Source: a virus. Taken from it: 43,979 nucleotides of DNA. The position numbers were made by a program, and so were the translations under genes. Location: positions 1 to 43,979 of IMG/VR virus record IMGVR_UViG_3300042328_000860; one strand, given 5' to 3'. Positions 23,713 to 31,721 of the stretch are shown here, piece by piece. Every line of letters begins with the position of its first letter. Position 1 is the stretch's first letter. The notes beneath the pieces were generated by a model that had not been told where the DNA came from, did not search any database, and worked only from the letters and a program-made list of their open reading frames with translations.

Positions 23713-24057
23713 ATGGCAAATTACGTAGAACCAGAAGAGCTTAAAAAAGAAGTTCTAATATCACTTGAAAAGGGTGAACTAACTCCAAGAGCTATCGAAA
23801 TCTTTCAAAGAATGGCAAAAGAAATGTCAAAAAAGTTTCGCTACAAAGATGAAGAAGATCGTAAAGATTGTATAGCATTTGCTATGATGGATGTTATAAG
23901 ATATTGGAAAAGTTTTAATCCTGAAAAATCTAAATATCCATTTGCTTACTATACGCAAATACTAAAGAACGGATTCGCAAAGGGCTGGCGAAAGCTACAT
24001 CCAATTAGTTCACTAGACCAAGTATCTATTAACAGCGATAACTTCTATAGTATTTAA
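23713..24057 (+). CDS. 55: Late transcription sigma factor (gp55-like)
   Basis: 114 residues. The segment KKFRYKDEEDRKDCIAFAMMDVIRYWKSFNPEKSKYPFAYYTQILKNGFAKGW parallels T4 gp55 ([34 protein letters not shown] ... HAYITQACFNAFVQRI). It corresponds to sigma region 2, which binds core RNA polymerase and the -10 DNA. T4 gp55 is 185 residues; this is shorter and lacks an obvious C-terminal clamp-binding tail. It would recognise the G[A/T]ATATA[A/T]A sites. The stop overlaps the gp4 start (TAATG). Confidence 0.8.
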   Translation: MANYVEPEELKKEVLISLEKGELTPRAIEIFQRMAKEMSKKFRYKDEEDRKDCIAFAMMDVIRYWKSFNPEKSKYPFAYYTQILKNGFAKGWRKLHPISSLDQVSINSDNFYSI

Positions 24058-24548
24058 TGAGCAACATTAAATCCACAAAACCAACTAGTAAGAGTGGTTT
24101 CCGTCAAGGTTATTATGTTCTGAATAATCCTGAGAAATATGTAGGTGATCCCACAAAAATCATCTACAGATCTTCATGGGAATATAGGTTTTGTAAGTAT
24201 TGTGATGATTCTTCTAATGTACTTAAATGGTCTTCTGAACCGTATCCTATAAAATATATAAGTCCTGTTGATCATAAACAACATGATTATTACATAGACT
24301 TTTATATGAGATTAAAGAAAGACGATATTGAAGTAGATTATTTAGTAGAGGTTAAACCCGAGGGCTCCTTAAAGAAACCTGTGTTTGAAGGTATTCAGAC
24401 AATGCAAAAGTTAAAGAACTTTAATTATGCAGCAAAAACTTTTCTTGTTAACACTGCTAAGTTTGCTTCGGCTAAACAACACGCAGAATCTATTGGTTAT
24501 AAATTTGTTATTGTAACTGAAGAGTTTTTATTTAAAAATGCACGATGA
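24057..24548 (+). CDS. 4: Head completion protein gp4-like (TnsA-nuclease fold)
   Basis: 163 residues. Key signs are RQGYYVLNNPEKYVGDPTKIIYRSSWEYRFCKYCD (residues 17-51), a later DFYMRLKK and YLVEVKP (the E-x-K of a PD-(D/E)xK core), and VIVTEEFL near the end. This is the T4 gp4 pattern, in which NPxKYxGDPTNIIYRS is characteristic. The protein completes packaged heads before tail joining. The gene overlaps the next one by four bases (ATGA). Confidence 0.85.
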   Translation: MSNIKSTKPTSKSGFRQGYYVLNNPEKYVGDPTKIIYRSSWEYRFCKYCDDSSNVLKWSSEPYPIKYISPVDHKQHDYYIDFYMRLKKDDIEVDYLVEVKPEGSLKKPVFEGIQTMQKLKNFNYAAKTFLVNTAKFASAKQHAESIGYKFVIVTEEFLFKNAR

Positions 24549-25288
24549 ATAACGAAAAAACATTTCTTGACTTATATCAAGATGAAAAGAACAAAGATGT
24601 TTTAAGAAAAGAAGCATTTACATATTTTCAAGATAAGTATGTCAAGGATCCGTTTTCAGATTATTGGATCATTGAGCAACAAGAAAGATTTAAAGCAAAA
24701 AGACTTAAGTTTTTTATACCTGGGAGAGTTTATACATTTTCATACAACCCTCACGGTAGTAATATCTTGAATTTTTATGATAAACGGCCAATGGCATTAA
24801 TTATCGGGCAATACGTATCACAAACAACAGGATATAACATAGTTCAAGGTATTAACTTAAACTTTTTACCAGAAGTGGCAAAAGCATTATTTTTAGATAC
24901 TATGATGAGTTCATTTGGTAAAGCTTATGAAGAAGCTGATCAGATGAGTGATAAAGATCAAGTTGCTTTAATGCAATCTATCAGTGGAATAATAACAAAT
25001 TGGTATTTTATGACTACCACTTTTGATAAAAGAGCAAAAATTGGTTTACAATTTGCGGTTCGTAATTACGACATTGCAAGAATGACACAACCAGTTTTAA
25101 TTGAAATGGAAGATTTTGCTATGATTCCTTATTTTGTTCCGAAAGAATTTGTAGGAAAATCACCAGCATTCATATATCAGCTATATCTTAAATCAAAAAA
25201 TGAAATTATTAATAGAAGTGCAGCTAAAAACACAAATGATGTTAGAGCAAAACAACAACAAAAGAAATACAAAAAGCCAGGTGGCTAA
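24545..25288 (+). CDS. Putative virion structural protein upstream of portal
   Basis: 247 residues with an overlap with gp4 upstream. A long aromatic-rich core (FFIPGRVYTFSYNPHGSNILNFYDKRPMALIIGQYV, then GINLNFLP) is typical of minor head or neck proteins in marine T4-like phages, but I cannot name the orthologue. The basic C-terminus (AKQQQKKYKKPGG) suggests DNA or acidic-partner contact. In T4 gp53 follows gp4, but the sequence does not resemble gp53. The NUMOD1 ORF starts inside its 3' end. Confidence 0.6.
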   Translation: MNNEKTFLDLYQDEKNKDVLRKEAFTYFQDKYVKDPFSDYWIIEQQERFKAKRLKFFIPGRVYTFSYNPHGSNILNFYDKRPMALIIGQYVSQTTGYNIVQGINLNFLPEVAKALFLDTMMSSFGKAYEEADQMSDKDQVALMQSISGIITNWYFMTTTFDKRAKIGLQFAVRNYDIARMTQPVLIEMEDFAMIPYFVPKEFVGKSPAFIYQLYLKSKNEIINRSAAKNTNDVRAKQQQKKYKKPGG

Positions 25289-25484
25289 TAAAGAATATAT
25301 ACTTAATAATCCTAAAAAGAAACCTGTCTTGCAGTATGACATGAATGGCAACCTCATACGTGAATGGCCTTCAGTATCATCAGCTAAAAGAGAATTAAAG
25401 ATATTTCATATAGATGCATGTTGCAGAGGAATAAGAAATCATGCAGGTGGGTTTAAGTGGATATATAAAGAAATCAATAACTAA
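25281..25484 (+). CDS. Orphan NUMOD1-domain protein (homing endonuclease remnant)
   Basis: From GTG 25281, about 67 residues. NPKKKPVLQYDMNGNLIREW, followed by SVSSAKRELKIFHIDACCRG and NHAGGFKWIY, is a NUMOD1 DNA-binding module. That module normally sits at the C-terminus of HNH or GIY-YIG homing endonucleases. No nuclease domain is present before it: the same frame upstream runs into the structural gene with no catalytic motif. It lies between two virion genes, a usual homing-endonuclease position. It may be a remnant or a stand-alone DNA-binding protein. Confidence 0.75.
   Translation: MANKEYILNNPKKKPVLQYDMNGNLIREWPSVSSAKRELKIFHIDACCRGIRNHAGGFKWIYKEINN
25293..25302 (+). promoter_or_regulatory. 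Possible late promoter inside the NUMOD1 ORF (GAATATATAC)
   Basis: 200 bases before the portal ATG and within the first codons of the NUMOD1 ORF. It could be the original portal promoter, displaced by the insertion. Confidence 0.35.
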
Positions 25485-25501
25485 AACTAAAACAATTAAA
25501 A

Positions 25502-27118
25502 ATGGCCGGCTTTATCGATCGTGTTGGAGTTAACCCTATATTTGGTCAACTTTCAAAAAGTCTAAAAAATCTTGCAAACCTCGGCATGAGGTATGAAGAC
25601 ATGGTTATTCGACAGTCAAGAGCTGTCGGTGTAACTGAAGCAGAATTTGGTAATCAAGGTTATCTTCCTGAAGAATTTTTATATTCACTTGCATTATCCG
25701 ATGTAGGTTCTAAAAAGTTTATTGCATTTTTCGATAAGGATTATAAATCGCGCAGAGAATATCTCCGTAAGTTTGCAATGAACGGAGAAATTGAGTTTAT
25801 TCTTGATACGTTATCTGATGAATCAATTGTTTATGACGAAGGCAACTATTTTGCTAAACCTGACAATGCAAAAGTAAAAGAGATTCTTTCCCCTGATACT
25901 CTTGAAGGTATCGTTGAAGATATCAATACAGAATATAAAAAGATTTATACTCACTTCCACTTTAATGAAGGCCATGATGGCTGGGGGTACTTTAGGCAAT
26001 TCCTGATTGACGGATTTCTTGCTTTTGAGATTATTTTTGACCCAGATGGCAAAAACATCGTTGGATTTAAAGAACTTGACGCAACATCACTTCGTCCTGG
26101 TGTAGAAAAAGGCGGAGATGGTAATTACAAAAAGATTTGGGTACAGTACGAAGATATTCCTTCAATGAAACGAGTACTTCTTGACTCACAGATTATTTAC
26201 ATCTCTTATGCAAAAGGAAACTTTACATCTCGTGTATCTTATGTAGAAAGATTGGTTCGTAGCTTTAACTTGTTACGTATCATGGAAAACTCAAGAATTA
26301 TTTGGAATATCATGAACTCTTCATTCCGTATGAAGATGGTTGTTCCGATTGGTACTAAATCACCTCAGAAAGCTAAAGAATCTTTAGCTGAAATGATGGC
26401 AATTTATAAAGAAGATATTTCTCTTAACTATGAATCAGGAGAACTTGCAGTAAATGGTCAGCCTTCAATGCAATTCTATAAAAACTACTTGTTCCCATCT
26501 AAAAATGGTGAGCAACCTGATATCTCGGTAATTGGTGGTGAAGGTTACGATCTTAGCGATACTGATATTGTTAAATACTTCAAGATTAAACTTCAAGAAG
26601 ATTCTAAAATTCCATTTTCAAGATTTGACCAAGATAGCGGAGGCGGAACAATTAATATGTCTGCTGATAGTACGAATCGTGATGAAATTCGTTTTGCCAA
26701 ATTTGTTAATCGTTTAAGATCAATCTTTCAAGAAATTCTTCTTAAACCTCTGTTTATTCAAATAGGACTTAAATATCCTGAATTAGCAGAAGATGAGTTG
26801 TTTAAATCTACTCTTGCATTATCTTTTAATAAGGATAACGTATTCGAGGAAATGAAAAACATGGAGATTACTGAAAAACGATTACAATTAGTAACATCAT
26901 TAATGGGAGTTATGACAAAACGCAAAGATGCTAGTGGCATGGACGTAGATGTTCCTTACTTCAATCCGCAATTCGTAATTGAGAAATATCTTAAATTAGA
27001 TCCAGCTGACATTAAAGAAAATGATCGCTTAAATGCACAAAAAGAAATTGAGGATCTTGCATACATGAAGAAGCAACAAGATCTACAGGCAAGCCAAGAA
27101 GGCGGTGCTGCATTCTAA
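25502..27118 (+). CDS. 20: Portal protein (gp20)
   Basis: 538 residues. The T4 gp20 pattern is clear: FLLYxx-type N-terminus, GWGYFRQFLIDGFLAFEIIFD (about 160-180), FKELDATSLRPG, YVERLVRSFNLLRIMENSRIIWN and KSKLPFSRFDQ-like IPFSRFDQDSGG, then NRDEIRFAKFVNRLRSIFQEILLKPLF. It forms the twelve-fold ring at the unique vertex, through which DNA enters and leaves. T4 gp20 is 524 residues. A terminator follows at 27139, so the portal ends a transcription block. In T4 the portal follows gp19; here it is about 14 kb upstream of gp19. Confidence 0.93.
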   Translation: MAGFIDRVGVNPIFGQLSKSLKNLANLGMRYEDMVIRQSRAVGVTEAEFGNQGYLPEEFLYSLALSDVGSKKFIAFFDKDYKSRREYLRKFAMNGEIEFILDTLSDESIVYDEGNYFAKPDNAKVKEILSPDTLEGIVEDINTEYKKIYTHFHFNEGHDGWGYFRQFLIDGFLAFEIIFDPDGKNIVGFKELDATSLRPGVEKGGDGNYKKIWVQYEDIPSMKRVLLDSQIIYISYAKGNFTSRVSYVERLVRSFNLLRIMENSRIIWNIMNSSFRMKMVVPIGTKSPQKAKESLAEMMAIYKEDISLNYESGELAVNGQPSMQFYKNYLFPSKNGEQPDISVIGGEGYDLSDTDIVKYFKIKLQEDSKIPFSRFDQDSGGGTINMSADSTNRDEIRFAKFVNRLRSIFQEILLKPLFIQIGLKYPELAEDELFKSTLALSFNKDNVFEEMKNMEITEKRLQLVTSLMGVMTKRKDASGMDVDVPYFNPQFVIEKYLKLDPADIKENDRLNAQKEIEDLAYMKKQQDLQASQEGGAAF

Positions 27119-27138
27119 ATCAAATCAACTTAAATACT

Positions 27139-27173
27139 AAAGTTCCGGAGGTTAAAACTTCGGAACTTTTTTT
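27139..27173 (+). terminator. Rho-independent terminator after portal
   Basis: Stem 27139-27150 with 27058-equivalent partner at 27158-27169 (AAAGTTCCG pairs with CGGAACTTT, extended by three pairs including one G-T), a 7-base loop and seven T from 27167. Confidence 0.88.
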
Positions 27174-27183
27174 GTATATAAAC
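27174..27183 (+). promoter_or_regulatory. Putative gp55-type promoter (GTATATAAAC)
   Basis: Directly after the portal terminator and 14 bases before ATG 27197. It continues CAATAAATTACA, the same downstream sequence as at 8864 and 28834. Confidence 0.5.
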
Positions 27184-27196
27184 AATAAATTACATT

Positions 27197-27763
27197 ATGA
27201 TTGATATAGGAAATTGGACTATATGTTCAGATAGCAGTTCACCAATGACACCTATTATATTAGAAGGAGAATTTGACAAAGAAGAGTTATCAAGAATTAA
27301 AACTATTCTTACTGATGTTAAACTAACTGATTTTAAGAATGATGACCTATCATTTAAATCTTGCTGGATAAATTACACAAATGATACTGCTTGGCTTTAT
27401 GGCAGACTTGCTAAGATTTTTGAATATGCAAATAATGCCTATAAGTTTTCGGATCTTTTAATGATTGAAAAGATTGCTTACTTTGAGTTTAATGAAAACG
27501 ATCATCATGATTGGCACACTGATCTTGACATGGGTATTCCATTTTCTTCAAGGCGTTTAGGTGCTATAGTTAACCTATCTGCGTCAGATGATTACCGTGG
27601 AGGGAATCTAGAGTTTATGACAAGTAATAAACCGTACTCGGTTAGCAGAGTCATTGGAACGACTTCTATAAGCCCATCTTATCTATTGAGAAAATTTGAG
27701 CAGGTTACCTCAGGAAAGAAAAGAATTTTAGTTGCCTGGATAAACAGCCCAACTCCCGTATAA
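27197..27763 (+). CDS. PKHD-type 2OG-Fe(II) oxygenase-like protein, distal His replaced
   Basis: 188 residues matching PKHD hydroxylases: H107-T-D109 (DWHTDLD), RRLGAIVNLS, YRGGNLEF, and SPSYLLRKFEQVTSGKKRILVAWI. In the family the last block normally has the third iron ligand as SYLLHRVxPVT; here that position is R165. R176 keeps the 2OG-binding place. Loss of the distal His would normally abolish iron binding, so the protein may be inactive, use another ligand, or bind differently. It is the second oxygenase-like gene in the window and has its own promoter and upstream terminator. Confidence 0.78.
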   Translation: MIDIGNWTICSDSSSPMTPIILEGEFDKEELSRIKTILTDVKLTDFKNDDLSFKSCWINYTNDTAWLYGRLAKIFEYANNAYKFSDLLMIEKIAYFEFNENDHHDWHTDLDMGIPFSSRRLGAIVNLSASDDYRGGNLEFMTSNKPYSVSRVIGTTSISPSYLLRKFEQVTSGKKRILVAWINSPTPV

Positions 27764-27764
27764 A

Positions 27765-27843
27765 TTGTTAATAACTTTATGAAAAAAAGTTGCCCAAAAA
27801 TTTGCTATTGTGGATTTAATTGGTTAATTTTGTATTATAATTA
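27765..27843 (+). promoter_or_regulatory. Putative early/middle promoter module, copy B
   Basis: TTGTTAATAACTTT at 27765-27778 and TATAATTA at 27836-27843, with GGTTAATTTT between them and 12 bases to ATG 27855. It shares AATTTGCTA with copy C. See copies at 514 and 30436. Confidence 0.55.
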
Positions 27844-27854
27844 ATCAAACAAAT

Positions 27855-28118
27855 ATGGAAAAACATTCAATTTTAGAAAATCTTTTTCAGTCAGCCCCTG
27901 AAGTAAATGTTTATGAATACGTTCTTGAAGATGGTGATGAGTTATCATTATCAGAACTAAAAATTCTAAATGAACTGGGATACGTTTATCATTCAGAACA
28001 AACAGACATCGATTTTGATGATAACGACGAATTTGGGCTGCCTACTACTCGTTATATGAACATCTATTATTTTTCTAAAGCAAGTGAAAATGTTCATGAA
28101 AATCAATTCGTTTATTAA
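27855..28118 (+). CDS. Hypothetical acidic protein upstream of exonuclease
   Basis: 87 residues, acidic (DIDFDDNDEFG in the middle). The pattern VNVYEYVLEDGDELSLSELKILNELGYVYHSEQ could be a small wHTH-like or beta-grasp fold, but I recognise nothing. It starts the transcription unit behind promoter module B and lies 12 bases before the exonuclease, so it may be expressed early. Confidence 0.65.
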   Translation: MEKHSILENLFQSAPEVNVYEYVLEDGDELSLSELKILNELGYVYHSEQTDIDFDDNDEFGLPTTRYMNIYYFSKASENVHENQFVY

Positions 28119-28130
28119 AAAATAAAAAAT

Positions 28131-28805
28131 ATGCACTATTTATCAATCGATATCGAAACCACAGGTCTCGACAGAGAAAACTGTCAAATTCTTTCAGTAG
28201 CTGCTATCATTGAAGATACCACAAAGAAACTTCCTTTTTCAGAAATCCCTAAATTCCACGTTGCTATTAAGAGACCGTCTATTAGCGGAGATATGTATGC
28301 AATTAATCTGAACCGTGATTTAATTGAAGCAATCGTTCGTTACCAAACTGCAAAAACGCAGGATGAGAAAAATGATTTGGTTCAAATGACAGGAATGGAA
28401 TTTCTTGAAGAAGACCAAGTAGTCGAAGCGCTATTTCAATTCTGTTATGATAATGGATTAGTTGAGTTTGATCCAGAGTACTTAGCTAAAACTTCTCACC
28501 TTGTAAATGGAAAACGTTACCCTATGTTAACATCAAAAATGCCAGGTGTACACATTACATGTGCTGGTAAAAACTTTGGTACTTTTGATAAAATCTTTTT
28601 GGAAAGGCTGCCAAGATGGAAACAAGTTTTTAGAATCCGCCAAAGAATCATCGATCCAACTGTCTTATTTACAGATTGGGCAAACGATGAATCTTTACCA
28701 AGTTTATCTGACTGTAAGAAACGAGCTGGTTTATCTGAAATCGTTACTCACAACGCAGTTGAAGATGCCTGGGATGTAATTGAACTTTTAAGAAAACACT
28801 ATTAA
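28131..28805 (+). CDS. DEDDh 3'-5' exonuclease (DnaQ/oligoribonuclease-like)
   Basis: 224 residues. Exo I: D7-I-E9 in SIDIETTGL. Exo II: CAGKNFGTFDKIFLERL. Exo III: H207 ... D212 in THNAVEDAWDVIELL. All four acidic ligands and the His are present. A long insert (about 40-120) between Exo I and II is unusual beside compact DnaQ. It may be a proofreading-type or RNA-degrading exonuclease. The split polymerase here lacks its own exonuclease half in the window, but that half is presumably encoded elsewhere. Located before the clamp loader. Confidence 0.85.
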   Translation: MHYLSIDIETTGLDRENCQILSVAAIIEDTTKKLPFSEIPKFHVAIKRPSISGDMYAINLNRDLIEAIVRYQTAKTQDEKNDLVQMTGMEFLEEDQVVEALFQFCYDNGLVEFDPEYLAKTSHLVNGKRYPMLTSKMPGVHITCAGKNFGTFDKIFLERLPRWKQVFRIRQRIIDPTVLFTDWANDESLPSLSDCKKRAGLSEIVTHNAVEDAWDVIELLRKHY

Positions 28806-28819
28806 CTCAAGCAAGAACT

Positions 28820-28843
28820 AAGTATACTTTTTTGAATATAAAC
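28820..28843 (+). promoter_or_regulatory. Palindrome AAGTATACTT plus gp55-type promoter GAATATAAAC
   Basis: Palindrome 28820-28829, then T-run, G and GAATATAAAC at 28834-28843, 15 bases before the clamp loader ATG at 28859. Same layout as 16079-16101. Confidence 0.5.
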
Positions 28844-28858
28844 AATAAAATAAACCGA

Positions 28859-29806
28859 ATGTCACAATTATTTACTGAGAAATTTCGTCCAAAGAATCTA
28901 GAGCAAATGATCCTTCCTGATAGGATTCGCAAATCAATAGGAACAGGTGAATTACACCAAAACTATTTGTTTTATGGATCACCAGGTCTAGGAAAAACGT
29001 CGTTGGCAAAAGTGCTTGCTAACAACTACCCTTACTTATACATTAACGTTTCCGATGAAAGCTCAGTAGATGTAATTCGTGAAAAGATTACCAATTGGTG
29101 CTCGACTATTAGTTTACTTGATGGTGCTGAAAGATTTAAGGTTGTAGTGCTTGATGAGATGGACGGCGCTTCTGACCAATTCTATAAAGCACTTCGTGCA
29201 ACTATCGAAAAATTTGCTGATACTGCTCGTTTTATTGGTACTTGTAATTACATTAATAAAGTTCCAGATCCAGTGCAATCTCGTTTTACTTGCATTAACT
29301 TTGACTTCTTAAGTAAAGAAGAAGAGAAAGAAGTAATGGTTGAGTTTATTAAAAGATCTTGGGCAATCTTTAAAGCAGCTGGTATTGAAATTGAAAAAGA
29401 TGCAATTGTTGAGTTTGTAAAAAGAAATTTTCCTGACATGCGTTCAATTGTAAACAAGATTCAAACATTTTATGTTCAAGGTGTAAAGAAAATTAATCCT
29501 GAAGATGTTAAGAAACTTAATTATTCATTTCGTGATATTTTTGAGATAGCTTGTAAAACTGGTGATGCTCAAGAAAACTACAAGTTCTTAATGACAAACT
29601 ATGGAAGTAAAGTTGATGATGTTCTTCATTCATTAGGAAACGATTTACCTGAATATATTCGTGATAATCATTCAACAAAAGTTGCTAAGGTGCCGCAAAT
29701 TCTAATTAAAGTTGCCCATTACCAATCGCAAAGAATACATGTAATCGACCCTTGTATTTCAATGGTTGCTTGTGTGTTTGAATTACAAATGATTTTAAAT
29801 TCATAA
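28859..29806 (+). CDS. 44: Clamp loader large subunit (gp44-like)
   Basis: AAA+ ATPase that loads the sliding clamp. Start set at ATG 28859 because the in-frame TTG 28832 lies in the promoter-like motif; this gives MSQLFTEKFRPKNLEQ, the usual RFC/gp44 beginning. Walker A GSPGLGKT at 40-47, Walker B VVVLDEMDG (D99, E100) and QSRFTCINF, which corresponds to the SRC motif. 315 residues against 319 in T4. The gp62 partner is not recognised; the genes that follow are small and unlike it. Confidence 0.93.
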   Translation: MSQLFTEKFRPKNLEQMILPDRIRKSIGTGELHQNYLFYGSPGLGKTSLAKVLANNYPYLYINVSDESSVDVIREKITNWCSTISLLDGAERFKVVVLDEMDGASDQFYKALRATIEKFADTARFIGTCNYINKVPDPVQSRFTCINFDFLSKEEEKEVMVEFIKRSWAIFKAAGIEIEKDAIVEFVKRNFPDMRSIVNKIQTFYVQGVKKINPEDVKKLNYSFRDIFEIACKTGDAQENYKFLMTNYGSKVDDVLHSLGNDLPEYIRDNHSTKVAKVPQILIKVAHYQSQRIHVIDPCISMVACVFELQMILNS

Positions 29807-29808
29807 AG

Positions 29809-30222
29809 ATGCAAACGGCTGAAGATTTTTTACATCATGCTTATGAACTAGGTATTTATAAAAAAGTTTTAGGAAAGATGGTAGATATTCAAAAAACTCA
29901 CAAGTTTCAGAGTGTTAACGAATCCGTAGAGTTTGCTTATCATTTAATAACTAAAGAAATGGAACTATACACAACAGAATCCAGAGAATGGAAATCAGCT
30001 CTGGTAAAACAAACAAAATACACTCCAGATACTATGGAGTTAATTATTGAATTTAACAACGGTAAGAAGTATCTTTACAAAAATTTTACTGAAGAACAAT
30101 ACCAAGCATTCTGTAATGCAGAATCTCAAGGTAAATATTTTCTATCAGAAATTCGTAAAAAGTATAAAGATACTGAAGACGTAATAAAACTTGAAACAGA
30201 TGAACAGAGTACAGGATCTTAA
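29809..30222 (+). CDS. KTSC-domain protein
   Basis: 137 residues. The C-terminal half YTPDTMELIIEFNNGKKYLY ... FCNAESQGKYFLSEIRKKY is the KTSC domain, typically written SLxVxFxxGxxYxYxxV ... AxSxGxYFNxxIRxxY. The N-terminal 60 residues are helical with no known domain. The gene starts two bases after the gp44 stop, the position of gp62 in T4, but shows no similarity to gp62. KTSC function is unknown; the link with a clamp loader is worth note. Confidence 0.8.
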   Translation: MQTAEDFLHHAYELGIYKKVLGKMVDIQKTHKFQSVNESVEFAYHLITKEMELYTTESREWKSALVKQTKYTPDTMELIIEFNNGKKYLYKNFTEEQYQAFCNAESQGKYFLSEIRKKYKDTEDVIKLETDEQSTGS

Positions 30223-30442
30223 GAATCACATTGCCTCTAAATATCCTAAACTTGCTATCAAGAAATTTGACATAGCAAAAATTGGAGCAAGAATTTACAT
30301 TTACTTTGTAGATCTTGGTGGCAACTTACAAAGAGAACAACTATTCCGAGGTGCTTTACCAATGGTGAATGAAGTTCCTGTTCTTAAACAGCAGTTAGAT
30401 TTAAACATCAAAAACGTAATGCAAAAGTGGAACTTTTGTTAA
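30200..30442 (+). CDS. Small hypothetical protein overlapping the KTSC gene
   Basis: 80 residues from ATG 30200 (a TTG at 30191 is less likely). It overlaps the KTSC stop by 23 bases. A beta-hairpin-like centre (ARIYIYFVDLGGNLQREQLF) lies between two short helices. No family recognised. The stop lies inside copy C of the promoter module. Confidence 0.6.
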   Translation: MNRVQDLKNHIASKYPKLAIKKFDIAKIGARIYIYFVDLGGNLQREQLFRGALPMVNEVPVLKQQLDLNIKNVMQKWNFC

Positions 30443-30503
30443 TAACTTTTGTTAAATAAATTTGCTACTCTCAACTATTATGGTTAATTTTATACTATAA
30501 TTA
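30436..30503 (+). promoter_or_regulatory. Putative early/middle promoter module, copy C (upstream of rnh)
   Basis: TTGTTAATAACTTT at 30436-30449 and TATAATTA at 30496-30503, with GGTTAATTTT before the latter. ATG 30526 follows after 22 A-rich bases. Spacing between the two parts is 60 bases here, against 69-71 in copies A and B. Confidence 0.55.
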
Positions 30504-30525
30504 AAAAACAAAAAAAAACAATATT

Positions 30526-31638
30526 ATGGCAGGATTAAACTTGATCTTCGATGGCAACTATTTATTCTACAAAACCCTGTTTATCTTCAGTGGTTATTCA
30601 TCAGGCAAAAGATTACTTGAAGATGAAAAAGATCAGGCAATGTTCATGCGAAAAATTGCTACTGACATGTCCCATGCAATCCGTTCTTTCGGTAATCCTG
30701 ATAGAATAGTATTTACTATCGATTCAAGATCATGGAGAAAAGATATTGAAATTGAGGACGGCGCATACAAAGGTACTCGTACTAAGGATGAGACTACTGT
30801 AGATTGGGATACTTTCTACAAATGCATGAATGAGTTTGGTTTAATCCTTCGCAAAAAAGGAATTATCGTTTCAAAAGAAGAACGCGCTGAAGGCGATGAT
30901 CTTATGTATCTTTGGGCAGATCGTTTCTTTCAGGCCGGCGAAGACAGCGTAATCATTACAGGAGATAAGGATTTGACTCAATGTATTCGCATGAATGACA
31001 AAAACTTTGTAGTGGTTTATAATCCAAATTCAAAAAGCCGCAAGATCGTAGCTCCATACGGTTTTGCTAAATGGCTAAGATCTGAGGACTATGATTTATT
31101 CGATGCTTCTACTTTTATGAATCGTAGTAAAGATTTAATCGCTGAAGCATTGGGTGCTATTGAAATCCAAGAGATTGACCCTGCTTATCTTATATTCGAA
31201 AAGGTAATCATTGGCGATGCCGGTGATGCAGTACCGCCAATCTGGACATGGGAAAACAAGGGAAAAACATTCCGAGTTACTCCATCAAAAGCAGAAAGAA
31301 TCTATGAAATCGTTAATCGTACAAAATTCGTTGATGATGTATATGATCTTCCCAATCGTGCAACAGAAATTGCAAATGGCATCTTAGCTGCTTGTAAGCA
31401 AACTGCACCAGCCGAGGTTATCAAATCAAGATTAACTCGTAACTTACTTTTGGTTTATCTTGATGATCGCACAATCCCAACAGATATTCAAGAGAAATTT
31501 ACTGAAGCATTTGCTAAATCAAAAGACAAGTTCTTATCAGCTGCTAATTATGATATGAATTACTTGTTAGCAGAAACTCGTTTTATTTCAGCTGGCAAAA
31601 CTTTTGAGGCAGATATCTTTAAACAATTTGATATCTAA
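30526..31638 (+). CDS. rnh: RNase H / 5'-3' exonuclease (T4 Rnh-like, FEN family)
   Basis: Removes RNA primers and flaps from lagging-strand fragments. 370 residues. N-terminal LIFDGNYLFYKTLF holds the first Asp (D9). Then come EGDDLMYLWADRF and VIITGDKDLTQCI for the acidic cluster, and VIIGDAGDAVPPI for the helix-hairpin-helix glycine-Asp motif. T4 RNase H is 305 residues, so this has extra C-terminal length. It has its own promoter module and probably acts with the ligase, which has the same type of promoter. Confidence 0.92.
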   Translation: MAGLNLIFDGNYLFYKTLFIFSGYSSGKRLLEDEKDQAMFMRKIATDMSHAIRSFGNPDRIVFTIDSRSWRKDIEIEDGAYKGTRTKDETTVDWDTFYKCMNEFGLILRKKGIIVSKEERAEGDDLMYLWADRFFQAGEDSVIITGDKDLTQCIRMNDKNFVVVYNPNSKSRKIVAPYGFAKWLRSEDYDLFDASTFMNRSKDLIAEALGAIEIQEIDPAYLIFEKVIIGDAGDAVPPIWTWENKGKTFRVTPSKAERIYEIVNRTKFVDDVYDLPNRATEIANGILAACKQTAPAEVIKSRLTRNLLLVYLDDRTIPTDIQEKFTEAFAKSKDKFLSAANYDMNYLLAETRFISAGKTFEADIFKQFDI

Positions 31639-31721
31639 AAGTTTAATAGAGGATGGAAAACTATCTTACCTATGGCAAATATAATCAATAAATTACAATA
31701 CATCTAAAGTCATCTAAATAC
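31639..31721. promoter_or_regulatory. Leader with weak late-type motif before gene 31722
   Basis: Contains AAATATAATCAATAAATT (31678-31695), a weaker relative of the GAATATAAACAATAAATT sites, and ends CATCTAAAGTCATCTAAAT, echoing the leader at 2510-2529. Confidence 0.3.
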
